Assembly: GCA_910585955.1 (NCBI GenBank)
Contig: CAJUGC010000003.1
Coordinates: forward strand, 62,001 to 126,000
DNA length: 64,000 bases
Direction: 5' to 3'
Source: an uncultured Christensenella sp.
GTDB lineage: Bacteria > Bacillota > Clostridia > Christensenellales > Pumilibacteraceae
The translations under genes and the position numbers were made by a program. Positions 9,591 through 18,469 of the stretch are shown one piece after another. Position 1 is the first letter of the stretch. Each line of letters begins with the position of its first letter. The notes beneath the pieces were generated by a model. That model saw only the letters and a list, made by a program, of their open reading frames with translations. It did no database searches and was not told where the DNA came from.

Positions 9591-11306
9591 ATGTTCAAAC
9601 TCATAAAATTTTTAAAAGGCTATCGCCCGCAGGCGATCATAGCGCCGCTTCTGAAATTCACGGAGGCGGCTTTCGAGCTTATCATTCCGCTGATTGTCGC
9701 AGATATAATCGACATAGGCATAGGCGGAGGCGACACGTCCTACGTCGTAAAATACGGACTCGTAATGGTGGTACTCGGAGCGCTCGGACTCGGCTTTTCG
9801 CTGTCCTGTCAATATCTCGCCGCAGTCTCTTCGACGGGATACGGAACCAACTTGAGAAAAGCTCTGTTCTCCCACATAAACAAACTTTCTTTTGCCGAGC
9901 TTGACACGATAGGCTCGTCGTCCATGCTCACGCGCATTACCGCCGACGTAAACCAGACTCAGACTGCTGTGGCAATGTTCATTCGCCTCATAACGCGCGT
10001 TCCGTTCATAGTCGTAGGTTCAGCCGTCATGGCGTTCACGATCAACGCCCGTCTCGCGCTTATATTCGTTGCGGGAGCTATTGTCATATCCCTAATACTG
10101 TTTTTCATCATGCGCGCGACAGTGCCTTCGTACAAAAAGGTACAAAGGCGGCTCGACGACGTAAACGAGCTTACCGAAGAAAACCTTTCGGGCGCGCGCG
10201 TCGTACGGGCCTTCTCGAAACAAGACGAGGAAAAACGCGACTTCGACGAAGCGACCGACGGTCTCACTAAAGTTTCCGAATCCGTAGGTAAACTTTCCGC
10301 CCTCTTAAACCCTCTTACTTACGTCGTGATAAACGCCTGTATAATAGCGGTTATTGCTCTCGGCGGATACAAAGTGTTCGACGGCGCGGTCACGCAAGGT
10401 CAACTCATAGCGCTCGTAAACTATCTGAGCCAGATCCTACTTGCACTGATAGTATTCGCGAATCTCATAGTGACTTTTACCAAAGCCTCGGCTTCGGCTT
10501 CGCGTATAAACGAGGTATTCGCGCTCTCCCCTTCCGTAAAGGACGGAAGCGACGAAAACGTAGCTTTAAACGAAAGCGCGCCGGAAGTCGAATTCGAGCA
10601 TGTAGACTTCTCGTACAATGCCGACCGCCTCTCTCTTAAAGACGTATCGTTCAGACTCGAACGCGGCAAGAGCCTCGGCATAATCGGCGCGACAGGCTCC
10701 GGCAAATCCACGCTCGTCGGACTAATACCCAGATTCTACGACGCAGTCGGCGGCTCGGTCAAACTCTGCGGCGTAGACGTCCGAAAGTTCCCTTTAAAAC
10801 AGCTTCGTTCCCGCATAGGAATAGTCGCACAGAAAACCGGGCTGTTTTCGGGCACGGTGCGCGACAATATGCAGATGGGCGACAAGGCGATAGACGACGA
10901 AAAAATCATATCCGCTTTGAAAGCCGCGCAAGCATACGACTTTATCGCGGCAAAGCCCGAATTTTTGGACGCGCCCGTAGCCGCCGGCGGCAAAAACTTT
11001 TCGGGCGGACAGCGGCAAAGACTTACGATCGCCCGCGCGCTCGCGAAAGCGCCCAAACTTCTTATCCTCGACGACTCGTCGTCTGCGCTCGACACGCTCA
11101 CCGACAGAAATCTTCGCGCCGCTCTCAAAGAAATAGACGGACTGACGACCATAATAGTTTCCCAACGCTGCGGCTCGATACGCCATGCCGACGAAATACT
11201 CGTCTTGGAGGACGGGGAGATTGTCGGAAAGGGCAGTCATAAAGAGCTGTATGAAAACTGCGAGGTATACAGAGAGATCTGTATGTCCCAGGGGGTGACG
11301 GCATGA
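9591..11306 (+). CDS. ABC exporter half-transporter with degenerate ATP site (LmrC/TM287-like)
   Basis: 571 residues from the ATG at 9591 (a TTG lies two codons upstream; neither has a strong ribosome site). The N-terminal 300 residues carry six membrane helices; the ATPase has Walker A GATGSGKST near 366, signature NFSGGQRQR near 468 and Walker B LLILDDSSSALD near 490. The catalytic Glu after Walker B is replaced by Asp and the H-loop His by Gln (VSQRCGS). Both changes mark the non-hydrolysing site of heterodimeric exporters such as TM287/288 and LmrCD. The partner gene overlaps by four bases (ATGA). Likely exports drugs, lipids or peptides. Confidence 0.93.
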   Translation: MFKLIKFLKGYRPQAIIAPLLKFTEAAFELIIPLIVADIIDIGIGGGDTSYVVKYGLVMVVLGALGLGFSLSCQYLAAVSSTGYGTNLRKALFSHINKLSFAELDTIGSSSMLTRITADVNQTQTAVAMFIRLITRVPFIVVGSAVMAFTINARLALIFVAGAIVISLILFFIMRATVPSYKKVQRRLDDVNELTEENLSGARVVRAFSKQDEEKRDFDEATDGLTKVSESVGKLSALLNPLTYVVINACIIAVIALGGYKVFDGAVTQGQLIALVNYLSQILLALIVFANLIVTFTKASASASRINEVFALSPSVKDGSDENVALNESAPEVEFEHVDFSYNADRLSLKDVSFRLERGKSLGIIGATGSGKSTLVGLIPRFYDAVGGSVKLCGVDVRKFPLKQLRSRIGIVAQKTGLFSGTVRDNMQMGDKAIDDEKIISALKAAQAYDFIAAKPEFLDAPVAAGGKNFSGGQRQRLTIARALAKAPKLLILDDSSSALDTLTDRNLRAALKEIDGLTTIIVSQRCGSIRHADEILVLEDGEIVGKGSHKELYENCEVYREICMSQGVTA

Positions 11307-13045
11307 AAAAAAACGCAGCGAAAAAAAGAACTGTATCAAGACTTCTGTCCTATGTGAAACCCTACCGTAAATGGCTCGTCCTCGCCCTTTTCTTTGCTCT
11401 CATACAGATAGCGGCAACGCTTTTCGTGCCCGTCGTCATAGGCGAAGCCATAGACTTTATAGTCGGAAAAGGAGAAGTGGATTTCAAAGGGGTTTTCAAA
11501 AAACTTATCGAGCTCGGCGCGCTTGCAGCCGTTGCCGCTTCCTTTCAGTGGCTCGTTTCGTACTGCACGAATAAGCTGTCCTACCGCACTATTCGCGACA
11601 TACGCAGAGAGGCTTTTCAAAAGCTCAACCGCGTGCCTTTGAAAGTCATAGACAACTCGAGCCGCGGCGATCTCATGACGCGAGTGGGCGCGGACGTAGA
11701 GCAGATTTCCGACGGACTCATTCAGGGCTTTACGCAGCTCTTTACGGGCATAGTGACCGTGATCGGCACACTGTGTTTCATGCTCGGAGTAAACTATTTC
11801 GTAACGCTTGTCGTCGTAATAATCACTCCCCTTTCCATAGTCGTCGCCTACTTCATCGCAAAGGGCTGTCACGACAAATTCCAGCAGCAGTCCGACAGAC
11901 GCGGCGAACTCGGCGGTCTCTGCCAGGAAATGCTTTCGGATATCAAAACAGTGAAGGCGTTTTCTTACGAAGAAATCGCCGAAAGGCGCTTTGCCGAAAT
12001 AAACGGCAAACTCAAGAAAGTCGGCACTAAAGCCATGTTCTATTCCGCGATGGTCAATCCGTGCACGCGCTTCGTAAACGGTATAGTTTACGCCGCAGTC
12101 GCAATAATCGGCGCTATCCTCGTAATCCGCGGCAGTATGAGCGTCGGCGAGCTTTCCTGCTTTTTGACCTACGCCAACCAATATACAAAGCCGTTCAACG
12201 AAATAACGGGCGTCATAACCGAGCTTCAGACGGCTACGGCGGCGGCGGCGCGCGTATTTACCCTCCTCGATAAAGAAGACGAAACGGACGACGGAACGCT
12301 TACGCTCGACGCGCGCGGCGACATAGAAATCGACGGCGTAAACTTTTCGTACGGCGATAAACCGCTTATCGAAAACTTCAATCTCGACGTCAAGCACGGT
12401 CAGAGAGTCGCCATAGTGGGACCCACGGGTTGCGGAAAGACGACGCTCATAAATCTCTTGATGCGCTTTTACGACGTCAAAAGCGGAGAAATTCGCGTAG
12501 ACGGCGTACCGATAAATAAACTCAAACGCAGCGAACTTCGTAAAAATTTCGGCATGGTCCTTCAAGACTCCTGGCTGTTCCACGGTACGATACGCGAAAA
12601 TATCGCTTACGGCAAAGAGGACGCGACGGACGAAGAAATAATCGCCGCCGCCAAAAAAGCGCACACGCACAAATTCATCATGCGCCTTAAAGACGGCTAC
12701 GATACGGTTATTTCCGACAGAGGCGACGGCATATCGCAAGGACAGAGGCAGCTCCTTTGCATAGCGCGAATAATGCTCATGGATCCTCCCATGCTCATAT
12801 TGGACGAAGCGACGAGCAACATAGATACTCGAACCGAAATAAAAATACAAAAAGCTTTCGCGGAAATAATGGAGGGGCGCACGTCGTTCATCGTCGCACA
12901 CCGCCTCTCGACCATTAAGGAAGCCGACATCATTCTCGTCATGAAAGACGGCAATGTCATCGAAAAGGGCGATCACGACTCGCTTATGAAGCTCGGCGGT
13001 TTCTATAAGACGCTGTTCGAAGCGGGTTACGGCGACAACGCATAA
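11303..13045 (+). CDS. ABC exporter half-transporter with intact ATP site (LmrD/TM288-like)
   Basis: 580 residues, starting in a four-base ATGA overlap with the previous gene and preceded by CAGGGGGTG. Six membrane helices in the first 310 residues, then an ATPase with Walker A GPTGCGKTT, signature GISQGQRQ, Walker B MLILDEATSNID with the catalytic Glu present, and H-loop VAHRLSTI with the His present. The pairing of one degenerate and one intact subunit makes a heterodimeric type IV exporter in the membrane. Translational coupling by overlap ensures equal dosage. An intrinsic terminator follows at once, closing the operon. Confidence 0.94.
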   Translation: MKKNAAKKRTVSRLLSYVKPYRKWLVLALFFALIQIAATLFVPVVIGEAIDFIVGKGEVDFKGVFKKLIELGALAAVAASFQWLVSYCTNKLSYRTIRDIRREAFQKLNRVPLKVIDNSSRGDLMTRVGADVEQISDGLIQGFTQLFTGIVTVIGTLCFMLGVNYFVTLVVVIITPLSIVVAYFIAKGCHDKFQQQSDRRGELGGLCQEMLSDIKTVKAFSYEEIAERRFAEINGKLKKVGTKAMFYSAMVNPCTRFVNGIVYAAVAIIGAILVIRGSMSVGELSCFLTYANQYTKPFNEITGVITELQTATAAAARVFTLLDKEDETDDGTLTLDARGDIEIDGVNFSYGDKPLIENFNLDVKHGQRVAIVGPTGCGKTTLINLLMRFYDVKSGEIRVDGVPINKLKRSELRKNFGMVLQDSWLFHGTIRENIAYGKEDATDEEIIAAAKKAHTHKFIMRLKDGYDTVISDRGDGISQGQRQLLCIARIMLMDPPMLILDEATSNIDTRTEIKIQKAFAEIMEGRTSFIVAHRLSTIKEADIILVMKDGNVIEKGDHDSLMKLGGFYKTLFEAGYGDNA

Positions 13046-13058
13046 ATATTTCAAAAAA

Positions 13059-13079
13059 AACGCTCCTTGACGGGGCGTT
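13059..13079 (+). terminator. Intrinsic terminator after ABC exporter operon
   Basis: AACGCTCC pairs with GGGGCGTT across a TTGAC loop (8 bp with one G-T pair), preceded by an A-run and followed by TTTTAT. It begins 14 bases after the stop codon. It also marks the left limit of the neighbouring mobile element. Confidence 0.85.
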
Positions 13080-13115
13080 TTATCGTGAGAATTATTTAAT
13101 TTCATTTTCCCCGCA

Positions 13116-14788
13116 TCACTTTCGTACCAAAACCGCGAGCGTCTCGACACTACCCTGTTTATCCCACAGCAGTTTCTTAACCTCTCTATTGTCAACATAG
13201 ATAGGAAAATTCAAAGTTATGGATTTTAAGGGCATTGCCGCTTTCTCATCGTTGGCATAAATCTGAACGTCTTTGATGAGATATGAGATCAAGTCTTTTT
13301 TCTCCTCATCTGACATTATATCATAAACCTCGTTAAAAGACAATAGCAATTTATAGATATTCTCCAATGTGATTGCATCTTCCTCCATTGCCGTTTTTCT
13401 CAAAGTGGCATCTGCAATACTTTCTTCCAACTCGGCAATCGTGTCGTACAGTCCGTCAAGCCTTTTTGACATATCCGTTAGCTTACGGTCCCGATATTTT
13501 GTATCAAGCGGTAGATTGTCGATAGCGTCTTCCAAGTTAGCTTTGTTGGTTTCCACTTCAATTAGTTTTTTCTTAAAGTTTCCGATTTCCTTCTCAATCG
13601 CTTCCGTATTTATGGGCTGTCCGATTCGGCTTTCGATTTCCTTTGCGAAAGACCGGTCGTGCACAAGCTCCATAATCGTTTCAATCACATACGGCTCAAT
13701 ATCGGTTTTTTTCAACTTTGCCTTATAATCGCAACTATATCCTCGCGGATTGCCGTTTCTACTGCAATAGTAATAATATATATCCTTGTCCGTTCCGTCT
13801 TTTTTCTGCCAATAATGACGGTTGCAATACATAGGACTTCCACATTTCGGACACCGCAATAATCCCGTTAAAAGATGAATACGGTCACGCCCTACACGCG
13901 AAGGCGACTTCACACCCGTGGTCTCTCGCTTGTTTCGAGCCTTTTCCCACGTTTCTTTTTCTATCAGTGCTTCGTGACGCCCATCAAACAAAAGAAAATC
14001 TTTTGCTCGGATTGTCTTAAAATCGTCTCTGCTGCCTTTTACCTTTTCTTTCGTTCGCCTGCCATAAGCAATTTTACCGGCATATACGGGATTGTCCAAA
14101 ACACACTGAACGCTTCTTGCACTCCATACGGTTATATCGCTTTCTTTGTGTCTGTTTTTACCGATACCCTGCAAATTTAAATACTTTGCAACGCCGTTAT
14201 AGCCCATATCCGAGTTAGCGAATTTATCGAATATCAATCGAACGACTTCCGCTTCTTCTTCATTTATTACAAGCGTATCGTCTTTCAGTGAATAACCGTA
14301 AGGCGCGGGACCGCCATTCCACAAACCCTGTCTCGCTTTTTCTCGTCTACCATTCATCGTCTGTTCGAGAATATTTTCTCTTTCAATTTCCGCAACGGCA
14401 GATAGTACCGATATGAGCAACTTGCCGCTTGCTTGCGACGAGTCTATTCCTTCCTCTACGCTTATAAGATTAACTCCGTAGTCTTTATAAGTTCAAGAGA
14501 GTTTAATATGTCCGCCGCATTTCTACCGAAACGGGAAAGTTTATAAACCAATATGTAATCAATTTGCATTCCGTTTTGAATATCCGCAAGCATCGCTTGA
14601 AAAGCAGGTCGTCCGGCAATGGACTTGCCGGACTTCCCCACATCTTCATATTTCGTTGCGATAATCATTTCTTCACGGTCTGCAAAAGTTTTCATGCGAG
14701 TCAACTGCCCCTCAAGGCTAAATCCGTCAACTTGCATCTCGGTGCTGACTCTCGAATACAGCACACACCTTTTGCCTTCCCTATTCAA
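13116..14788 (-). pseudogene. Large serine recombinase, broken by one-base frameshift
   Basis: The N-terminal part (TTG start at 14788 behind AGGAGG) has the resolvase motif YSRVSTEMQ with catalytic Ser15 and LSRFGRNAADIL, then runs out of frame near 14485. The rest continues in another frame as a 434-residue reading frame with the recombinase domain, a zinc ribbon (CPKC ... CSRNGNPRGYSC) and a coiled coil. Joining the frames by adding one A to the AAA near 14483-14486 restores the expected segment LIKDYGVNLISVEEGIDSS. So the lesion is a single-base deletion in a homopolymer: a true mutation, an assembly error, or less likely programmed slippage. Intact relatives integrate and excise mobile elements. 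It lies at the left end of the element, next to core genes. Confidence 0.88.
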
Positions 14789-14936
14789 CTTTTGTTCCTC
14801 CTGCCTTTTCTTGTTTACTTAGTACGGCCCGTCCGTATTTGTTAAGCACCTGTGCCATAAATCCGAAAAACGAGTTTTTCAATCTTCTTTCTTTGGCAAT
14901 GATACTTTCGCAATTATTTGATTTTTGTTGTTTCAA
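14781..14936 (-). CDS. Small basic protein upstream of recombinase
   Basis: 51 residues from a TTG at 14936 with AAGGA just upstream; its TAG stop overlaps the recombinase TTG start, indicating translational coupling. The core FFGFMAQVLNKYGRAVLS is helical and the protein is Lys/Arg-rich. Upstream, a 14-codon frame (ATG 15009, stop 14965) sits behind GGAGGAGG. Reading it one base out of phase would extend it to a TGA overlapping this TTG, so it may be another gene broken by a one-base loss. Function unknown; small genes beside serine recombinases can be directionality factors (inference). Confidence 0.5.
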   Translation of the reverse strand: MKQQKSNNCESIIAKERRLKNSFFGFMAQVLNKYGRAVLSKQEKAGGTKVE

Positions 14937-15043
14937 GTATCCTTATTCGGACGATAACTCGGAATTATTCCGCGTCCTTATAGCTTTGAATACTATGTTC
15001 TCTTTCCATCGCGTTTTCCTCCTCCTGCGAAAAGATTTGATAG

Positions 15044-15319
15044 TTATTCGGTTTTCTTTTTATCGATTTCCTCAAAACCGAAAAAATCGTCGTAACCGTC
15101 CTTTAACTTTGCAAAGTCGGTATCGTGTCGGGCTAACAATTCTTCATAGCCCGCTTGTATAAGCTCTACCTTTGTATAGCCGTATCTTTTCAAAAATTCG
15201 TTTATCTTCTCGGCTTTCTCTCTCGGTATGCTCGTTCCCCAAACCATACATTTGGCTTTTCGTTCTGCCTTATGCCGTTCCTCGTAACGCTTGTCTTTTA
15301 CCTTTCTGTTGCTTTCCAT
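15044..15319 (-). CDS. Small mobilization-associated DNA-binding-type protein
   Basis: 91 residues from the ATG at 15319 (GAGGG about 9 bases upstream). A highly basic N-terminus is followed by VWGTSIPREKAEKINEFLKRYGYTKVELIQAGYEEL, a strand-helix-helix arrangement like ribbon-helix-helix plasmid regulators and relaxosome accessory proteins. It lies next to the relaxase gene. A perfect 14-bp palindrome lies between its promoter and its start, which fits autorepression. The family assignment is by pattern only. Confidence 0.6.
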   Translation of the reverse strand: MESNRKVKDKRYEERHKAERKAKCMVWGTSIPREKAEKINEFLKRYGYTKVELIQAGYEELLARHDTDFAKLKDGYDDFFGFEEIDKKKTE

Positions 15320-15345
15320 AACCAAACCCTCGTGAAAAATATTTG

Positions 15346-15396
15346 TCGTATATATACGATTGTATATATTTTAGCACAGTCGGCTTTCAGAGTCAA
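15346..15396 (-). promoter_or_regulatory. Promoter with palindromic operator
   Basis: On the minus strand TTGACT (15391-15396) and TAAAAT (15368-15373) are separated by 17 bases. The perfect palindrome TCGTATATATACGA (15346-15359) lies just downstream of the -10, where a bound repressor would block the polymerase. It serves the 15044-15319 gene, whose product is the obvious candidate ligand. Confidence 0.6.
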
Positions 15397-15440
15397 GCAT
15401 TATGCGAATATTAATACGACTTTTGCTTATTTTCTACATA

Positions 15441-16781
15441 TTACTTCCCCCAATTCCATTTGCTGTTTGTCGGCTTAGGTTGTTCCGTTTCCTGTGGACG
15501 ATTTTCTTTTTCATACTCCGCTTGCATTTCTTCTTCTATTTCGCGTAAACGATTGCGGTAGTTCGTTGTTTCGGGCGAGAACAATTCCGCTACCGAGCCG
15601 AATAGTCCGTCCATGATACCGCGCACTTTTCGAGATGAAATTGCAAGTTTGCGTTTTAAGTTTTTATCGTTCGTCTTGTACTTCCTGCATGGATTTCTCT
15701 TATACGTTTCCCTTTGTATCTCACGCACCTTTTTGAGAACGATATTGCCGAGCCTACGCCTATAATCCCATCGCAACCTATCTATTGTTTCTATGCTCTT
15801 TACTCCCGCTATATCGGCAGCATCGGTCATATACTCTTTGAACGTATTATCTTTTTTCAGACGCTGTTTGTAGTAGTTACCCATAATCGATTGCAACACC
15901 TTTTCTTTTTTGTCCATTTCTTCCCTGAATGCCATATCTGCCTGAAAGGTTTTCCTATCCGTTGAGATAATCGTTTCCGCGATAAAATCTATATCGTCGC
16001 GGTACGGTATCATATCCTTTCTTCCGTATTGAAATGAAGCGTCTTTGGGAATCTTATCTGCCAACACTTTCATATACTTTGTTGCAATATCTCTCGACTT
16101 GGCTTGTGCAAAATCTTCGCGCTTGTAAAACGCTTTTATTACCTCGTCCCTTTTATGCGCAATGTCATCGCCAATGGTATAGGCGTTCAATCGCTCGGTC
16201 ATTTTGTCTATTACGTCAAGCGGTATTTTGCCTTTCGCTCGATACTTATACCCTGCCGCTCGTTGATTCTTTACTCTCGGCTCTTTCTCCCAAAACATAT
16301 AGTGTATATGCAAGTGTTCGGGTCTGTCTAAATGCAAGGCGCACATTAAATCCATATTGTCGGGATTGAAGCCTGCGTCTTTGAAAAACTGTCCGAATAT
16401 TTGCTTTATGAGCGCGATACACTTTTCGGGATCGTCTATTTGCTGTGAGTTCTCTTTGTTGAACGATATAAATCCGTGCCACAAATTCTTCTCGCCCATT
16501 TGCGCTCTTTTCCGCATTTCCTTTACTTGCTCTTTTGTTAGCATTCCGTCTTGGTTGAATACGCCCGTACTCTTTTGCAAGTATTTGAGCATTGTGAATT
16601 TCTTCGCTTCCTCGCCGTATATCTTGCCTTCCGTAGTTATGTACTTGTAGATATTGTCTGCGCCGGACATATCGTAGAAAGCGCGTTGTTTCTCGTGCTT
16701 TGCCCTTTCCTCTGCCGTTGCATTTCTCGGTAACTTATACGGCGTATAAGCTATATCGAATATTACCGGTTGTGTTCCTAT
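15441..16781 (-). CDS. MobP-type relaxase with apparent ATA start
   Basis: The homologous frame begins at 16781: QPVIFDIAYTPYKLPRNAT and HEKQRAFY are the usual first residues of MobP relaxases, and AAAGGAGG stands 8 bases before 16781, but the codon there is ATA. The first ATG (16670) would remove 37 conserved residues and has no ribosome site. The metal-binding histidine cluster is in DRPEHLHIHYMFWEKEP near residue 175. The C-terminal half is basic and helical. The protein would nick oriT and lead the single strand into a recipient through another element's conjugation pore. Either ATA is used inefficiently or the start has decayed, like the recombinase. Confidence 0.8.
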   Translation of the reverse strand: MGTQPVIFDIAYTPYKLPRNATAEERAKHEKQRAFYDMSGADNIYKYITTEGKIYGEEAKKFTMLKYLQKSTGVFNQDGMLTKEQVKEMRKRAQMGEKNLWHGFISFNKENSQQIDDPEKCIALIKQIFGQFFKDAGFNPDNMDLMCALHLDRPEHLHIHYMFWEKEPRVKNQRAAGYKYRAKGKIPLDVIDKMTERLNAYTIGDDIAHKRDEVIKAFYKREDFAQAKSRDIATKYMKVLADKIPKDASFQYGRKDMIPYRDDIDFIAETIISTDRKTFQADMAFREEMDKKEKVLQSIMGNYYKQRLKKDNTFKEYMTDAADIAGVKSIETIDRLRWDYRRRLGNIVLKKVREIQRETYKRNPCRKYKTNDKNLKRKLAISSRKVRGIMDGLFGSVAELFSPETTNYRNRLREIEEEMQAEYEKENRPQETEQPKPTNSKWNWGK

Positions 16782-16812
16782 GTTTTGTTCCTCCTTTGGT
16801 CGTAATTTCTTT

Positions 16813-16898
16813 GCGGCGAACGCCGCGCGAAGGTGGGTATCCCACTTCGCTTTCCGTCGCTTGCGACGGGTAGTTTTACAGTCTTAAAACTGTAAAAC
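16813..16898. other. Four consecutive hairpins, candidate oriT
   Basis: Within 86 bp just upstream of the relaxase gene lie four adjacent inverted repeats: GCGGCG/CGCCGC (16813-16826), GCGAAGGTGGG/CCCACTTCGC with one bulge (16827-16850), CCGTCGC/GCGACGG (16854-16869) and GTTTTACAGT/ACTGTAAAAC (16873-16898). Transfer origins of mobilizable elements are typically clusters of inverted repeats next to the relaxase gene. The last has few T residues after it, so terminator function is less likely. The nick site cannot be named. Confidence 0.55.
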
Positions 16899-16957
16899 CT
16901 TAGCCTGCTTCCCATCTCGCGTTATTAGCTCCCTATTTGCTTCCGCTTTTGCTTCGT

Positions 16958-17668
16958 CTATACGTCTTTTACGATTTCCTTATAGTGAACTAATAATTGG
17001 TATAGACTGTTACACCTTTTCCATTGTGGTTGTCTGTCCATCCCGATGTCCAACCACGCCCAATCTATGCCGTTCAAAAGGTGTTGCCGCGAAGCATACA
17101 AATCATTTTGCACATTCGGGTGCATTCGCATAAATTCGTCGAACGATACGCCGCATTCCGTTTTCGTAGCCGTTTCCACTTGCTCGTCCGTTACCTTTAC
17201 GCGCTCTTGCTTACCGCCTATCGAGCCGATTGATTTACGTTTGCGCGACAGTTCCAACTTTCGTTTGGCAAGTGCGAAGTATGCGTCCACGGGCGATTTC
17301 AATTTCCTTTCCGTGCCGTTGAACATATACTCGCATATAGCCTTAACATACTGTCCGCTCTCCGCTTCGGTCATCAGTTTGATTGCTTTGTAATATGTAT
17401 CTACGAACGTAAAGTGGCGCATTTTCGCATTGAGATTTTTAGGCTGTTTTCCGCTCATTTCGATTTGCTTATCTTCTTCCAATAAGTCCACGATATTGCT
17501 CCAAAAGAAGTTTTCTCTATCGTCCTGCGGCTCGGTTACGGCTTCGCTTGTGAACATATATTGACAAATATTCCGCACCAATCTTCCTGCCGAAGCGTCG
17601 TCCGATTGCCGTATTAAGTCCCAATACAAATCGTAGAAAGTAAATTGCTTTAATTGCTTTTGTTCCAT
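16958..17668 (-). CDS. Rep-like protein of mobilizable element (DUF6291-like)
   Basis: 236 residues, ATG at 17668 behind GGAGG. It holds two related halves: FTFYDLYWDLIRQSDDASAGRLVRNICQYMF near the start recurs as FTFVDTYYKAIKLMTEAESGQYVKAICEYMF about 85 residues later. This duplicated helical unit is typical of small-element proteins annotated DUF6291. The C-terminus has NSLYQLLVHYKEIVKDV. It lies between the oriT candidate and the iteron-like region, so a replication-initiation or accessory role is plausible but unproven. Confidence 0.6.
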   Translation of the reverse strand: MEQKQLKQFTFYDLYWDLIRQSDDASAGRLVRNICQYMFTSEAVTEPQDDRENFFWSNIVDLLEEDKQIEMSGKQPKNLNAKMRHFTFVDTYYKAIKLMTEAESGQYVKAICEYMFNGTERKLKSPVDAYFALAKRKLELSRKRKSIGSIGGKQERVKVTDEQVETATKTECGVSFDEFMRMHPNVQNDLYASRQHLLNGIDWAWLDIGMDRQPQWKRCNSLYQLLVHYKEIVKDV

Positions 17669-17800
17669 TATTCCTCCGTTTATTTTGTATTTTTTACAAG
17701 CATTTTAAGACCGCTTGCAAGTCTATTATTAGCGCATACGCATCACCTCCTTTTCGGCATAGTTAAATTGCCTTACACTTACTAACACTAAATTTCACCC

Positions 17801-18064
17801 CTACTTACCGAGCATTTCTTCGATAAAATTTTCCCCTCTACTTAACCAAGCACACTTTTTTTCAAAAGTTCGGGGTCTGATTAAAAATTCCCTTCACTTA
17901 ACCAAGGACACTTTTCTCGGAAATATTTATGCGCCGACAAAGTTTCTTAAACATTTTTTTCTCTCTACTTAACCAAGCATAGAAATAGCGAAAAATTGAC
18001 GGTCTGCGCTCAAATTTCTTAAAAAAATTTTTCATACCCCTTCACTTATCCAAGGACACTTTTT
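17801..18064. repeat. Iteron-like dispersed direct repeats, candidate replication origin
   Basis: The 17669-18469 gap carries no gene. A repeat of about 22 bp with core CACTTAACCAAGGACACTTT occurs near 17833, 17890, 17961 and 18037, with a weaker copy at 17801 (CCCCTACTTACCGAGC). Intervals are roughly 55-80 bp. Two more relics (CTACTATAAAGCGG, CCATAATAAAGCGG) lie at 18120-18190. The repeats sit upstream of the Rep-like gene, an arrangement typical of iteron-regulated origins. Unequal spacing and variable repeats argue against CRISPR. Surrounding sequence is AT-rich, as for a melting region. Confidence 0.55.
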
Positions 18065-18233
18065 TGCAAAAGTACAACCTATTGCCGAAAATTTCATCAA
18101 ACTTTAATCTTTACCCCTCTACTATAAAGCGGTTGAAACGAGCAAAAGTTGATGGTTTGCCGAAATAATACTCCCCATAATAAAGCGGTAAAAATTAACA
18201 AAAAATCGGGTTTCAACAAATTTTTCGTACAAA

Positions 18234-18266
18234 AAAGGAAAGTTCGCAATTTTCAAACTTTCCTTT
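18234..18266 (-). terminator. Intrinsic terminator, minus strand
   Basis: AAAGGAAAGTT (18234-18244) pairs perfectly with AACTTTCCTTT (18256-18266); reading the minus strand, the stem is followed by six T residues. It ends the leftward transcript of the YhcG gene and insulates the iteron region. Confidence 0.75.
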
Positions 18267-18469
18267 ATTCGTTATTATTAATTTATTTTGCTTTCTATAT
18301 ATAAGCCACGAAATCGCCGAAAATATTACTTCAAATCCAAAATTTTTACGATCTCACTTATATACACTCCAGGGCACCCGATTTATTCCAAGCAACATAA
18401 TTTCTTTGATAATTTTTCTCTATATATCAAGCGAATAGAACGCCTGAAATATTCCACTTTCTAAAAAAT

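Noticed and set aside
11336..13198. Minus-strand open frame of 620 codons
   Set aside because: Antisense shadow of the ABC transporter; no recognisable domain.
17801..18064. CRISPR array
   Set aside because: Repeats are degenerate and unevenly spaced, with no cas genes; iterons fit better.
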